A DNA stretch of 64,000 bases from Desulfatibacillum aliphaticivorans DSM 15576. GTDB lineage: Bacteria; Desulfobacterota; Desulfobacteria; Desulfobacterales; Desulfatibacillaceae. The notes beneath the pieces were generated by a model. The model saw only the letters and a program-made list of their open reading frames with translations. It did no database searches and was not told where the DNA came from. The translations under genes were made by a program, and so were the position numbers. Where the stretch lies: positions 29,586 to 93,585 of the forward strand of contig NZ_AUCT01000028.1 of assembly GCF_000429905.1 (NCBI RefSeq). Reading direction: 5' to 3'. Position 1 is the stretch's first letter, and the number at the start of each line of letters is the position of its first letter. Below, one piece after another: positions 21,827-29,460 of this stretch.

Positions 21827-22999
21827 ATGCCCTATGATTTTGACCGGATAATAGATCGCCGGGGAACCCAGTGCGAAAAATGGGACGGTATGGAAGAGCA
21901 TTACGGCGTCTCCCCGGGCGACGGCATATCCATGTGGGTGGCGGACATGGAGTTCCGGCCTCCCCCGGCAGTGGCTCAGGCCTTTAAATGGGAGATGGAG
22001 CACGGCGTGCATGGCTATTGGGCCGACTCCGGGCAGTACAAGCAGGCCATTGTTAACTGGATGGCCCGCCGCCATAACTGGAGCATCGAGCCGTCCTGGA
22101 TTTCCACCACCCACGGCATCGTCATGGCCGTCAATATGTTGGTTCAGGCTTTTTGCAAGCCCGGCGACAAGGTGATCATCCAGACTCCCGTGTACTATCC
22201 GTTCGCATTCGCCGTCGCCGCCAACGGCTGCCAGGTTATCAACAATCGCCTGGTCAAGGAAAACGGCCGTTACGTCATGGATCTGGACGACCTAAAGAAC
22301 CAGGCTGACGAGCAAACCCGCATGATCATCCTGTGCAGCCCCCACAATCCCGGCGGCAGGGTGTGGAGCAAAGAGGAACTGGAAGCCCTGGCCGAAATCT
22401 GCCTTTCCCGGAACATCCTCATGGTTTCCGACGAAATCCATCATGACCTGGTTTATCCCGGCGCAAAGCACACCGTCCTGGCCTCCCTGTCGCCCGAACT
22501 GCAGGATAAGGTGGTCGTCTGCACCTCCGCGTCCAAGACCTTCAACCTGGCCGGAACCATGACAGGCAACGTAATCATCGCCAATGAGGAACTTCGCAAG
22601 CAGTTCACAGACCACCTGTACAAATGCGGTATGTTTTTGCCCAACCGGTTCGGGCCCATAGCGGCGAGAGCGGCCTATAACCACGGAGAAGGCTGGCTGG
22701 ACGCCCTGCTTCTTTACCTGGAGGAAAACAGGAACCTGATCGCCAGCGTCCTGGAAAACAGGCTCCCGGCGGTAAAAAGCATGCCCCTGGAAGGAACCTA
22801 CCTCGCCTGGCTGGATTTTTCCGGCATGGACGCGCCCATGGATGAAATCGTCCGAAAAGTGGAAAAAGAGGCCAGGCTGGCCCTGAATCACGGAGACACC
22901 TTTGGCCCGGGCGGGGAAAATCATTTACGCATGAACTTCGCCTGTCCCAGACTCATGGTGGAGCAGGCCCTGGAACGGTTAATTAAGGCGTTCGTCTGA
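21827..22999 (+). CDS. PLP-dependent aminotransferase, MalY/PatB (C-S lyase) family
   Basis: 390 residues from the ATG of MPYDFDRIIDRRGTQCEKWD, which has AAGGAA upstream; a TTG two codons earlier is less likely. Fold type I PLP enzyme with the Schiff-base Lys in SASKTFNLAG and PLP contacts in SPHNPGGRVW and SDEIHHDL. The N-terminal pattern (WVADMEFRPPPAV, HGVHGYW) and length are those of MalY/PatB proteins, which act as cystathionine beta-lyases and related C-S lyases and release H2S or thiols. It follows the MFS gene by about 80 bp and may be cotranscribed. Methionine-pathway or cysteine-detoxifying use cannot be separated here. Confidence 0.92.
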   Translation: MPYDFDRIIDRRGTQCEKWDGMEEHYGVSPGDGISMWVADMEFRPPPAVAQAFKWEMEHGVHGYWADSGQYKQAIVNWMARRHNWSIEPSWISTTHGIVMAVNMLVQAFCKPGDKVIIQTPVYYPFAFAVAANGCQVINNRLVKENGRYVMDLDDLKNQADEQTRMIILCSPHNPGGRVWSKEELEALAEICLSRNILMVSDEIHHDLVYPGAKHTVLASLSPELQDKVVVCTSASKTFNLAGTMTGNVIIANEELRKQFTDHLYKCGMFLPNRFGPIAARAAYNHGEGWLDALLLYLEENRNLIASVLENRLPAVKSMPLEGTYLAWLDFSGMDAPMDEIVRKVEKEARLALNHGDTFGPGGENHLRMNFACPRLMVEQALERLIKAFV

Positions 23000-23034
23000 A
23001 TTTTATAAGAAAATATTAACATAGGAGGTCGACC

Positions 23035-23634
23035 ATGAAGGCATTCGCAGGCAAATCCGCTTTCTTTGCAGCTATAGTCGCCCTGGGGCTGGTTTTCATC
23101 CCCCTGCAAACGGCCCGGGCCGCCGACGTGTACGAGGTGGATCCGGTCCACTCTTCAGCCATATTCGGAATAGAGCATCTGGGCGTGGCCATGTTTTACG
23201 GCTCTTTCAATGTCATAGAGGGTAAAATCATCCTGGACGACGACAACCCAGCCGCCTGCTCGGTTGCTGTGACCATACCCGTTAAAAAAGTGGACACCCG
23301 CAATAAGATGCGGGACGACCACCTTAAGAGCAAGGACTTCTTTAAAGCCGCTGACTATCCTGACATGAGCTTTAAAAGCTCCCGGGTGGAGAAAATTGCG
23401 GAAGGCCTGTACGAAGTCCAGGGCGTGTTTTCCATGGCGGGGACGGCCAGGGACATGACCTTTGAAGTGGCTAAAACGGGCGTGGGGCTCGGCATGCAGA
23501 AAGAAGCGCGCATTGGCTTCAGCGCTGAATTCACCCTTAAAAGGAGCGACTTCGGCATGGTTTATGGGCTGAACGGCCTCTTGGGGGACGAGGTCAAGGT
23601 TTGCTTGTCCGTCGAGGGAATCAAAAAAGAATAA
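23035..23634 (+). CDS. YceI family periplasmic lipid-binding protein
   Basis: 199 residues with a signal peptide ending near ARA-ADVYEVDPVHS. YceI proteins are lipocalin-like barrels that bind isoprenoid chains. The typical opening (YEVDPVHSSAIFGIEHLGVAMFYG), the middle DDHLKSKDFFKAADYP, and the closing GFSAEFTLKRSDFGM are all present. A strong ATAGGAGG ribosome-binding site is 5 bases before the ATG. It lies 35 bp downstream of the PatB-like gene and 25 bp upstream of the AhpD-like gene, so these probably form one operon. Confidence 0.93.
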   Translation: MKAFAGKSAFFAAIVALGLVFIPLQTARAADVYEVDPVHSSAIFGIEHLGVAMFYGSFNVIEGKIILDDDNPAACSVAVTIPVKKVDTRNKMRDDHLKSKDFFKAADYPDMSFKSSRVEKIAEGLYEVQGVFSMAGTARDMTFEVAKTGVGLGMQKEARIGFSAEFTLKRSDFGMVYGLNGLLGDEVKVCLSVEGIKKE

Positions 23635-23659
23635 GCCTTATTTTTAGGAGGGGAACACT

Positions 23660-24280
23660 ATGAAAGACATACAAATGCGCACATTCGAAACCGTGGGAGA
23701 CGCCGCCATGACGGCCGCCAACATGTTCAAAGGCCCCACGTTTGCAGGGACCTTTCTTAAGATGGACCCCAAGTTTCGGGAGAAAATCATCCTGTGCGTG
23801 TCCATCACCAATAATTGCGGCGTCTGCAGCAAGGTTCATACCCTGGTGGGGCTGCAGGCCGGCCTGAGCGAGGATGACATCCAAAAGCTGGTCACCCTGT
23901 ATAAAAAGGACTACCCCAAAAAGGAATGGCTGGCCTTGCGTTGGGCAAGGGATTGGGCCGTGCTGCGGGGCGAGACGCCTACGGGTAAAAACGCTCAGGC
24001 TTTTGAAAAAGCCTACGCCCCAGAGGAGCGGGATTACATCCAAAAAATCTGCCGCATGATGAAAATGGCCAATTACACCAGCAACTATCTGTTTGCGGTT
24101 CCGTATCTGGAGAAGGAAACGCCCGAACCCCGCAAAGGCGCCCTCAGTTGCCTGAGCGGCCCGGTGGAAGGTCTTCTGACCAATGCAGTAATGACGGCCC
24201 GGTGCAAGGCCGCTCAGGCTGCGGAAGCCGCTTCCGACGCCTGTGCGGGCTTTTTCAGCCTAAACCGCTGCGCCGCCTGA
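23660..24280 (+). CDS. Carboxymuconolactone decarboxylase/AhpD-like protein
   Basis: 206 residues. The CMD/AhpD helical fold is indicated by the redox motif NCGVCSKVHTLVG (CxxC followed by His), preceded by FREKIILCVSITN. AhpD-type proteins use this CxxC as a thiol-disulfide or peroxidase-reducing site. The C-terminal part (about 150-206) is Cys-rich (four Cys) and outside the usual domain. The ribosome-binding site AGGAGGGG is strong. Its position after YceI suggests an oxidative-stress or electron-transfer context, but the partner is not visible. Confidence 0.82.
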   Translation: MKDIQMRTFETVGDAAMTAANMFKGPTFAGTFLKMDPKFREKIILCVSITNNCGVCSKVHTLVGLQAGLSEDDIQKLVTLYKKDYPKKEWLALRWARDWAVLRGETPTGKNAQAFEKAYAPEERDYIQKICRMMKMANYTSNYLFAVPYLEKETPEPRKGALSCLSGPVEGLLTNAVMTARCKAAQAAEAASDACAGFFSLNRCAA

Positions 24281-24291
24281 AAATCCTGGGA

Positions 24292-24330
24292 CGGGAGTCG
24301 GGGCCAAGAGTCGACTCCCGCCGATAATTT
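24292..24330 (+). terminator. Possible terminator after the AhpD-like gene
   Basis: A 9-bp perfect stem (CGGGAGTCG / CGACTCCCG) with an 11-base loop, 11 bases after the stop codon, followed by CCGATAATTT. The U-tract is poor, so termination efficiency is doubtful. Confidence 0.4.
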
Positions 24331-24464
24331 AAGGAAGTTCAAGAATATCCTTGAACCCAAGGCTTGTTCCGTATATAAAATTCGTCCGATTGATAAATTT
24401 TCCGCTCCTATTCACCTTTTTCCGCATTTCAGACTGTCGTGTTTGAAAACTCCCGTGAGGCCTT

Positions 24465-26888
24465 ATGTCCGGCATAAGAAGCCGCATTGAACATATGTTT
24501 AGTCGCCTGGGGCGCTGGATTTACGAAAACCCCAAAAAAACCTTGGCCGCCTCCCTGGTCTTTTGTCTGTTCTTTTTCATCCAGGTTCCCAACCTGGGCG
24601 TGGACACTTCTTCGGAGGCCATGCTGCGGGAAAAGGATCCCATCCGAATAGCCTACAATAAGTTCCGGGATCAGTTCGGCCGGGCGGAAATGATGGTCAT
24701 CGCCGTGGAGCCGCCGGAAATTTTCGACCCGGATTTTTTGGAAAAGCTCCGGGACTTGCACCATGCCCTGGAAGACGAAATTCCCTACGTGCGGGAAGTC
24801 ACCAGCCTGGTGAACATCCGGAACACCCGGGGCGAAGACGACTCCCTGATTGTGGAAGACCTCCTGGAGGACTGGCCGGAAAACGGCCTGACCATGGAGG
24901 ATCTCCGGGAGAGGGTTATGTCCAGCCCTTTGTACCGGAATCACATCATATCCGAAGACGGCCGCGTGACCGCTCTGCTCATCGAAACGGAAGCCTACGC
25001 CGACGCCGCAGCGGGAGGGGAAGCCTTTGACCAGGCCTTTGACGCCTTTGAGGACGCCGCCCCCGTAAAAACCGAGGACGCAGGCGAAAAGCCAAAGCGC
25101 TATTTTACGGTGGAGCAAAATCGGGAAGTGGTGCGGGCGGTGGACAAGCTGCTGGATAGATTCCGGGCGCCCGACTTCAACGTAGCGGCCACGGGCAGGC
25201 CCGTAATTCTGGACGTATTCAACGAGTCCACGCTAAAAGACACCCGGAACTGCATGATCTTCACCACGTTCCTGAACTCCTTTCTGCTGCTTCTTCTATT
25301 CCGGCGATTTTCCGGCGTGATTATGCCTTTGATCATTGTTCTGTCCTCGGCGTTCTGCACCATAGGCCTCATGGTCATGACCAACGTGCCTTTTAAAATG
25401 ACCACCACGGCCATTCCCGCCTTTTTGGTCGCCGTGGGCCTGGCCGACTCCGTGCACATTCTGGCCGTGTTTTACCGCCGCATTGACCTGGGCGACGACC
25501 AGGAGGACGCCATTGCGTACAGCCTGGGCCACTCAGGCCTGGCCATCGTCATGACCTCCATGACGACCGCCGCCGGGCTTTTATCCTTTTCCACCGCTGA
25601 ACTGACCGCCATCGCCGAAATGGGCATTTTCGCCGCTTTCGGCGTTATGCTGGCCCTGCTGCTCACCGTTATCATGCTGCCGGCCATGCTGGCCCTGGTG
25701 ACAGTCAAACCCCGGCCCATCAAACCGTCGAACAAAGGCATGGAAAAAGTGCTGCTCTGGTTCGCCGATTTTTCTCTCAGGCGGCCAGTCTCCATCATCG
25801 TCATTTCAGCCATATTTTTATTAGCTTCCGTCGGACTCTGCTTCACCCTCCATTTTTCCGACGCCATCGTGGATTATTTTCCCAGGGACATGCAGGTGTA
25901 TATCGACCTGAACAAAATCGAGAAGGACCTCCAAGGCACCGTTAGCATGGAAGTCGTGGTGGATACGATGCGGGAAAACGGAATCCAGGCGCCGGACGTC
26001 CTGATGGACATGGACCAGGTGAGCGAAGAGTTCATGGTATATCAGCATCCCGAGTTGAAAGTGGGCAAGACCCTTTCCATAGTCAACGTGGTTAAGGAAA
26101 CCAATCAGGCCCTGCACGAGAACAACCCGGCCTACTATTCCATCCCCAAAGACAGGGAGCTTGTCGCCCAGGAGCTTCTGCTTTTTGAAAACAGCGGAGC
26201 CGACGACCTGGAGCGCATCGTGGATCAGCAGTTTTCCAAAGCCAGGATCACGGTCAAAACCAACTGGGTGGACTCGGTGATTTTCGACGATTTCGTCAGG
26301 GAATGGAAAGAAAAGCTGGACAAGGTGTTCGAGGGCAGGGCGTCCGTCAACATCACGGGGCTCATGCCGGTCATGGCCCGGACCATCCCCGCCGCCCTGT
26401 ACAGCATGGCCAGAAGCTACGTGGTGGCTTTTGTGGTTATCACGGCCATGATGATCCTTTTGGTCGGCGATGTGAAAAGCGGCCTCATCGCCATGTTTCC
26501 CAACCTTTTGCCCATTTTGATGATCATGGGAATCATGGCCGCCTTTCATATCAGCCTGAATATGAACACCCTCATGATAGGCAGCATCGCCATTGGCCTT
26601 GTGGTGGACGACACTATGCATTTCATCTACAATTTTCGGAAATATCATCAAGTGACCGGCGACGTGGACAGGACGATCCGCGAGACGTTCACGGGCACTG
26701 GCAGGGCATTGCTGATTACCTCCCTGGTGCTGGCGGCCGGTTTTTTCGTGCTTTTGTCCGGAACCCTGCTCCACATGGTTCAGTTCGGGTTTTTCACCGG
26801 CTTGGTCATCCTGGTGGCCCTGGCGGCAGATTTCACCCTGGCTCCGGCCCTTATGATCCTCCTGACAAGGGGATTCAAAAAATCTTAG
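24465..26888 (+). CDS. MMPL/RND superfamily transporter with sterol-sensing-type membrane domain
   Basis: 807 residues arranged as two similar halves: an initial helix (about 24-41), a periplasmic loop (to about 260), a five-helix bundle (about 265-425), a helix at about 437-457, a second periplasmic loop and a final five-helix bundle (about 645-800). The helix 4 motifs VGLADSVHILAVFYRR and IGLVVDDTMHFIYNFRKY carry the Asp residues used for proton relay in the family. Relatives export hydrophobic compounds such as hopanoids, lipids or carotenoids. It is a single polypeptide with no adjacent membrane-fusion or outer-membrane component. A transport role for a lipid is likely; the substrate is unknown. 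It is convergent with the aminotransferase across a repeat array. Confidence 0.9.
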   Translation: MSGIRSRIEHMFSRLGRWIYENPKKTLAASLVFCLFFFIQVPNLGVDTSSEAMLREKDPIRIAYNKFRDQFGRAEMMVIAVEPPEIFDPDFLEKLRDLHHALEDEIPYVREVTSLVNIRNTRGEDDSLIVEDLLEDWPENGLTMEDLRERVMSSPLYRNHIISEDGRVTALLIETEAYADAAAGGEAFDQAFDAFEDAAPVKTEDAGEKPKRYFTVEQNREVVRAVDKLLDRFRAPDFNVAATGRPVILDVFNESTLKDTRNCMIFTTFLNSFLLLLLFRRFSGVIMPLIIVLSSAFCTIGLMVMTNVPFKMTTTAIPAFLVAVGLADSVHILAVFYRRIDLGDDQEDAIAYSLGHSGLAIVMTSMTTAAGLLSFSTAELTAIAEMGIFAAFGVMLALLLTVIMLPAMLALVTVKPRPIKPSNKGMEKVLLWFADFSLRRPVSIIVISAIFLLASVGLCFTLHFSDAIVDYFPRDMQVYIDLNKIEKDLQGTVSMEVVVDTMRENGIQAPDVLMDMDQVSEEFMVYQHPELKVGKTLSIVNVVKETNQALHENNPAYYSIPKDRELVAQELLLFENSGADDLERIVDQQFSKARITVKTNWVDSVIFDDFVREWKEKLDKVFEGRASVNITGLMPVMARTIPAALYSMARSYVVAFVVITAMMILLVGDVKSGLIAMFPNLLPILMIMGIMAAFHISLNMNTLMIGSIAIGLVVDDTMHFIYNFRKYHQVTGDVDRTIRETFTGTGRALLITSLVLAAGFFVLLSGTLLHMVQFGFFTGLVILVALAADFTLAPALMILLTRGFKKS

Positions 26889-26963
26889 GGAGAAGTAATT
26901 TTTGGTTTTGTTGCAGTCGGTTGAGACGAGCGGTGGAAAAATCTTTCCTGCAACCGTTGCCCT

Positions 26964-27419
26964 GTAGTCGCGCGGTCTCCTCGCCGTGGTAATCGCGCGG
27001 TCCCCGCGCCAAAAGATGCCTGGAAGGCTGGCAGGAATCGGGGATGCTGTGCAAGCGGGAATTCTTTCCTGAAACCGCTGTTTCGTAGTCGCGAGGTTTC
27101 CTCGCCGTAGTCGTGCAGTCCCCGCGCCATTCCCGCCGCAGGGCTTGCCCTGCTTTTAGGGCGCCCCAGACAACGCAGTTTGTTGTCTGGGTTGCGCCAG
27201 CAACAAAAGGTGCGACCTGAAGGGATTTTCGAAACTAAGAATGGTCGGCGGACGAAAAACGTAAACCGGAACCCATGCATAGCGTAGTCGCGAGGTCTCC
27301 TCGCCGTAGTCGTGCAGTCCCCGCGCCATGTAGTCGCGAGGTCTCCTCGCATGGTAGTTGCGCGGTCCCCGCGCCCTGTAGTTGCGAGGTTTCCTCGCCT
27401 TTCCGCGCGGTCCCCGCGC
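26964..27419. repeat. GTAG-hairpin array A (REP-like), about ten units
   Basis: Units of 22-24 nt begin at about 26964, 26987 (GTGG variant), 27085, 27107, 27284, 27306, 27330, 27354, 27378 and 27402 (head missing). Each is a GTAG-type head followed by a 6-bp stem and a 3-base loop: GCGAGG-TCT-CCTCGC or GCGCGG-TCC-CCGCGC. The two stem types largely alternate. A nearly identical pair of units lies on each side of the core element, 199 bp apart. The architecture matches REP sequences; no RAYT transposase gene is in the window. Confidence 0.85.
27138..27266. repeat. Core repeat element, copy A
   Basis: Starts with GCAGGG-CTTG-CCCTGC, then a 9-bp hairpin (CCAGACAAC / GTTGTCTGG, loop GCAGTTT), a short hairpin GTTGC-GCCA-GCAAC, the palindrome AGGT-GCG-ACCT (as AAGGTGCGACCT), and ends with GGTCGGCGGACGAAAAACG and GTAAAC. 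Four other copies occur in the window. Confidence 0.85.
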
Positions 27420-27474
27420 TCTGGAGCATTCAAAACGAGGAAAACGTTTTTTACCCTTAATCGGCCCCTCGATA

Positions 27475-28641
27475 TTATAATTTTTTCCTCGCCGCCAACG
27501 CCCCCTTAAACGCCTCAATAAACCCGTTCAAATCCTCCTCGGTCACGATCAACGGCGGATCGATCCGGAAAGACGTCCCCCGGTTGCCAACGATATATCC
27601 TAGGTCTAACAAATCGGAATAGACGGCGTTGGTTGTTTCGGCGTCGATCATGTCCACGGCGAACATCAAGCCTCTTCCCCGGACCTCCAAAACAACTTCA
27701 TTGTCCACAAGGGCTTCCAGTCGGGGCAAAAGCAGCTTCCCCATCCTTTCCGCATTTTCTATCAGGCCCTTGGTCTCAATCTCCTTGATGACTGCGTTGG
27801 CCGCGGAGGCGCCCAGGGGATCGTTCTGGTGGGATTGGGCGTAATGGAACGGCTTGTCTTCCAACTCTTTGATAATCGGCTTGGTTAGGGCCGCGACGCT
27901 CACGGGATATCCGTTGCCGATTCCCTTGCCCATGGCCACGAAATCCGGCTGGATGCCGTAATGCTGATATCCGAACCACTTGCCTGTGCGGCCCACGCCC
28001 GTGGTAACTTCGTTGATCACGATTTTCCCGCCGTTGCCCCGCACGGTTTCCACGATGTTTTGAATCAGGGCCTTGGGCGGAAACCGGACGAACCCGGACG
28101 AGCTTCCCGGCTCAAAAACAAAGTCCGCAACGTCTATCGGAATGTCCTTAAGCAACCGGCACGAGGGATCGCAGGAGTCTATTTTGTCGCAGGTTTTGCA
28201 CGCTTCCCAGTTGAACAAAAACCATCCCTTGCTGCGATCCGTCACCGAGGCGTAGGAGCCCAGATAGGAGTCGTGGAGCGTCATGGACAGGCTGTTTCCC
28301 GTGAGGTGCTTGGAAATTTGTCGCGAGATTTCAATGCCCTCGCTTCCCGAGCAGAGAAAAACGCACTTGCCGTCTTTAAAACCCACAATTCTCAGGACCG
28401 CCTGGGCGGCTTCCTCCAGGGTTTCGCTGGAATAGCAGAATCCTGCGTGCATCAGGGTTCCGATTCTCTGGATCATGGCCACGTTGATCCGGGGATTGTT
28501 ATGCCCCGCCGAAATGCACCACACCCCGGATTCCAGGTCCATGTATTGCTTTCCCTGGTCGTCAAAGACATACATCCCCCGGCTGTCTACGATATTGGGG
28601 ATTTTCAGTTCATGGCCGGTGCATTGAAAAACGTGATCCAT
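27475..28641 (-). CDS. Class III PLP-dependent aminotransferase
   Basis: 388 residues. Class III (ornithine/GABA/glutamate-semialdehyde type) pattern: YMDLESGVWCISAGHNNPRI at the start, SGSEGIEISRQ for phosphate binding, NEVTTGVGRTGKWFGYQ, and Schiff-base Lys in AMGKGIGNGYPVS. The residue before Glu in the NEV motif is Asn, where many class III enzymes have Asp contacting the PLP ring nitrogen. A four-Cys motif C-x2-C-x5-C-x3-C (C148, C151, C157, C161) sits in an insertion and could bind a metal or Fe-S cluster. The substrate is unknown. It is isolated, with repeat arrays on both sides. Confidence 0.87.
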   Translation of the reverse strand: MDHVFQCTGHELKIPNIVDSRGMYVFDDQGKQYMDLESGVWCISAGHNNPRINVAMIQRIGTLMHAGFCYSSETLEEAAQAVLRIVGFKDGKCVFLCSGSEGIEISRQISKHLTGNSLSMTLHDSYLGSYASVTDRSKGWFLFNWEACKTCDKIDSCDPSCRLLKDIPIDVADFVFEPGSSSGFVRFPPKALIQNIVETVRGNGGKIVINEVTTGVGRTGKWFGYQHYGIQPDFVAMGKGIGNGYPVSVAALTKPIIKELEDKPFHYAQSHQNDPLGASAANAVIKEIETKGLIENAERMGKLLLPRLEALVDNEVVLEVRGRGLMFAVDMIDAETTNAVYSDLLDLGYIVGNRGTSFRIDPPLIVTEEDLNGFIEAFKGALAARKKL

Positions 28642-28892
28642 AGCTCCCTCGGCGTTGGCTTATAGGTTGGCGTGAAGTTCGGATTGAAGGCTGCCCTGCA
28701 CAATAACGCGCATGGCCTTCCTTTGCAAGGCGTGGGGTGTTTTTGAAATTATTTTATGCGCGTCTTCAAGGAATGAGAAGATTTAACGTCATATGAGTTC
28801 TCGTCCGATTAAGGATTGGATTTTTCCATCCGGAAGGTTGAACATCATGTCGCTTTGCGACACCGGCGGGATACTGCTTTGCCGGGGCTACC

Positions 28893-29354
28893 CTTTCTTG
28901 AAATCCATTTCGTGTAGTTGAGCGGTCCCCGCGCCGTAGTTGCGAGGTCTCCTCGCCATAGCCGCGCGGTCCCCGCGCCCATGGTTTTCGGGGTGGCCCG
29001 GACCACGCAGTTTGTTGTCTGGGTTGCGCCAGCAACAAAAGGTGCGACCTGCGACGATTTTCGAAATAGTGAATGGTCGGCGGACGAAAAACGTAAAAGG
29101 AAACCGGTGCGTAGCGTAGTTGCGAGGTCTCCTCGCCATTGTAGTTACGCGGTCCCCGCGCCATGTAGTTGCGCGGTCCCCGCGCCAAAAATGGGCCTAT
29201 ACCAATGCTGAGAATAGACATAGCCCAATGGCCGAAAATCCTTTCTTGAAACCCATTTCATGTAGTTGCGAGGTCTCCTCGCCATGTAGTAGCGTGGTTT
29301 CCGCACTGTAGCCGCGAGGTCTCCTCGCCGTGTAGTTGTGCGGTTTCCGCGCCG
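28893..29354. repeat. GTAG-hairpin array B (REP-like), about ten units
   Basis: Units start near 28914, 28936, 28959 (ATAG head), 29116, 29141, 29165, 29262, 29286, 29308 and 29332, with stems GCGAGG/CCTCGC, GCGCGG/CCGCGC and the wobble variant GTGCGG/CCGCGC. A leader module (TTTCTTGAAA, CCATTT, then GTAG) precedes the units at 28893 and again at 29242; weaker versions occur in array A near 26945 and 27065. A core element lies between the third and fourth units. Confidence 0.83.
28991..29096. repeat. Core repeat element, copy B
   Basis: Shares CGCAGTTTGTTGTCTGGG, the GTTGC-GCCA-GCAAC hairpin, AGGTGCGACCT and GGTCGGCGGACGAAAAACG with copy A. The left arm of the main hairpin is changed (CCGGACCAC), so pairing is partly lost here. 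The GCAGGG lead hairpin is absent. Confidence 0.8.
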
Positions 29355-29379
29355 CATCCTATCCGTTCTGGCGCCCATA

Positions 29380-29420
29380 AAAAAACAAAACCCCCGGCGA
29401 TTCAAACAAATCGCCGGGGG
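29380..29420 (-). terminator. Rho-independent terminator after the aldehyde oxidoreductase gene
   Basis: A perfect 12-bp stem (CCCCCGGCGATT / AATCGCCGGGGG) with loop CAAACA, followed on the minus strand by a U-rich run (UUUUGUUUUU). It lies 40 bp past the stop codon. Confidence 0.9.
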
Positions 29421-29460
29421 CTGTATAAACTATTTGTCTTGGGAAAACTGCTTCCCGGAC

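Larger units (their letters stand above)
26889..27474. other. Intergenic gap occupied by hairpin array A
   Basis: 586 bp between convergent genes. Apart from about 75 bp at the left and 55 bp at the right it consists of GTAG-hairpin units and one copy of the core element. Open frames across it encode only repetitive Arg/Gly/Pro-rich peptides produced by the repeats and are not genes. Confidence 0.8.
28642..29460. other. Intergenic gap with hairpin array B and a terminator
   Basis: About 820 bp. The first 250 bp must carry the aminotransferase promoter; I see no strong consensus there. The remainder is array B, the core element copy and the aldehyde oxidoreductase terminator. No credible gene; open frames are repeat-derived. 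Confidence 0.75.

Noticed and set aside
27166..27220. tRNA-like fold in the core repeat element
   Set aside because: Three hairpins are present, but no acceptor/anticodon arrangement, no TTCGA loop and no CCA end; covarying stems do not match tRNA arms.
26964..27419. CRISPR array at the GTAG-hairpin clusters
   Set aside because: Units abut with no unique spacers, stems vary in sequence, and no cas genes are nearby; the architecture is REP-like instead.
26885..27518. Arg/Gly/Tyr-rich proteins (repeating RNYGARGP-like peptides) across arrays A and B
   Set aside because: Produced by translating the hairpin repeats; all six frames are open only because the units lack stops.
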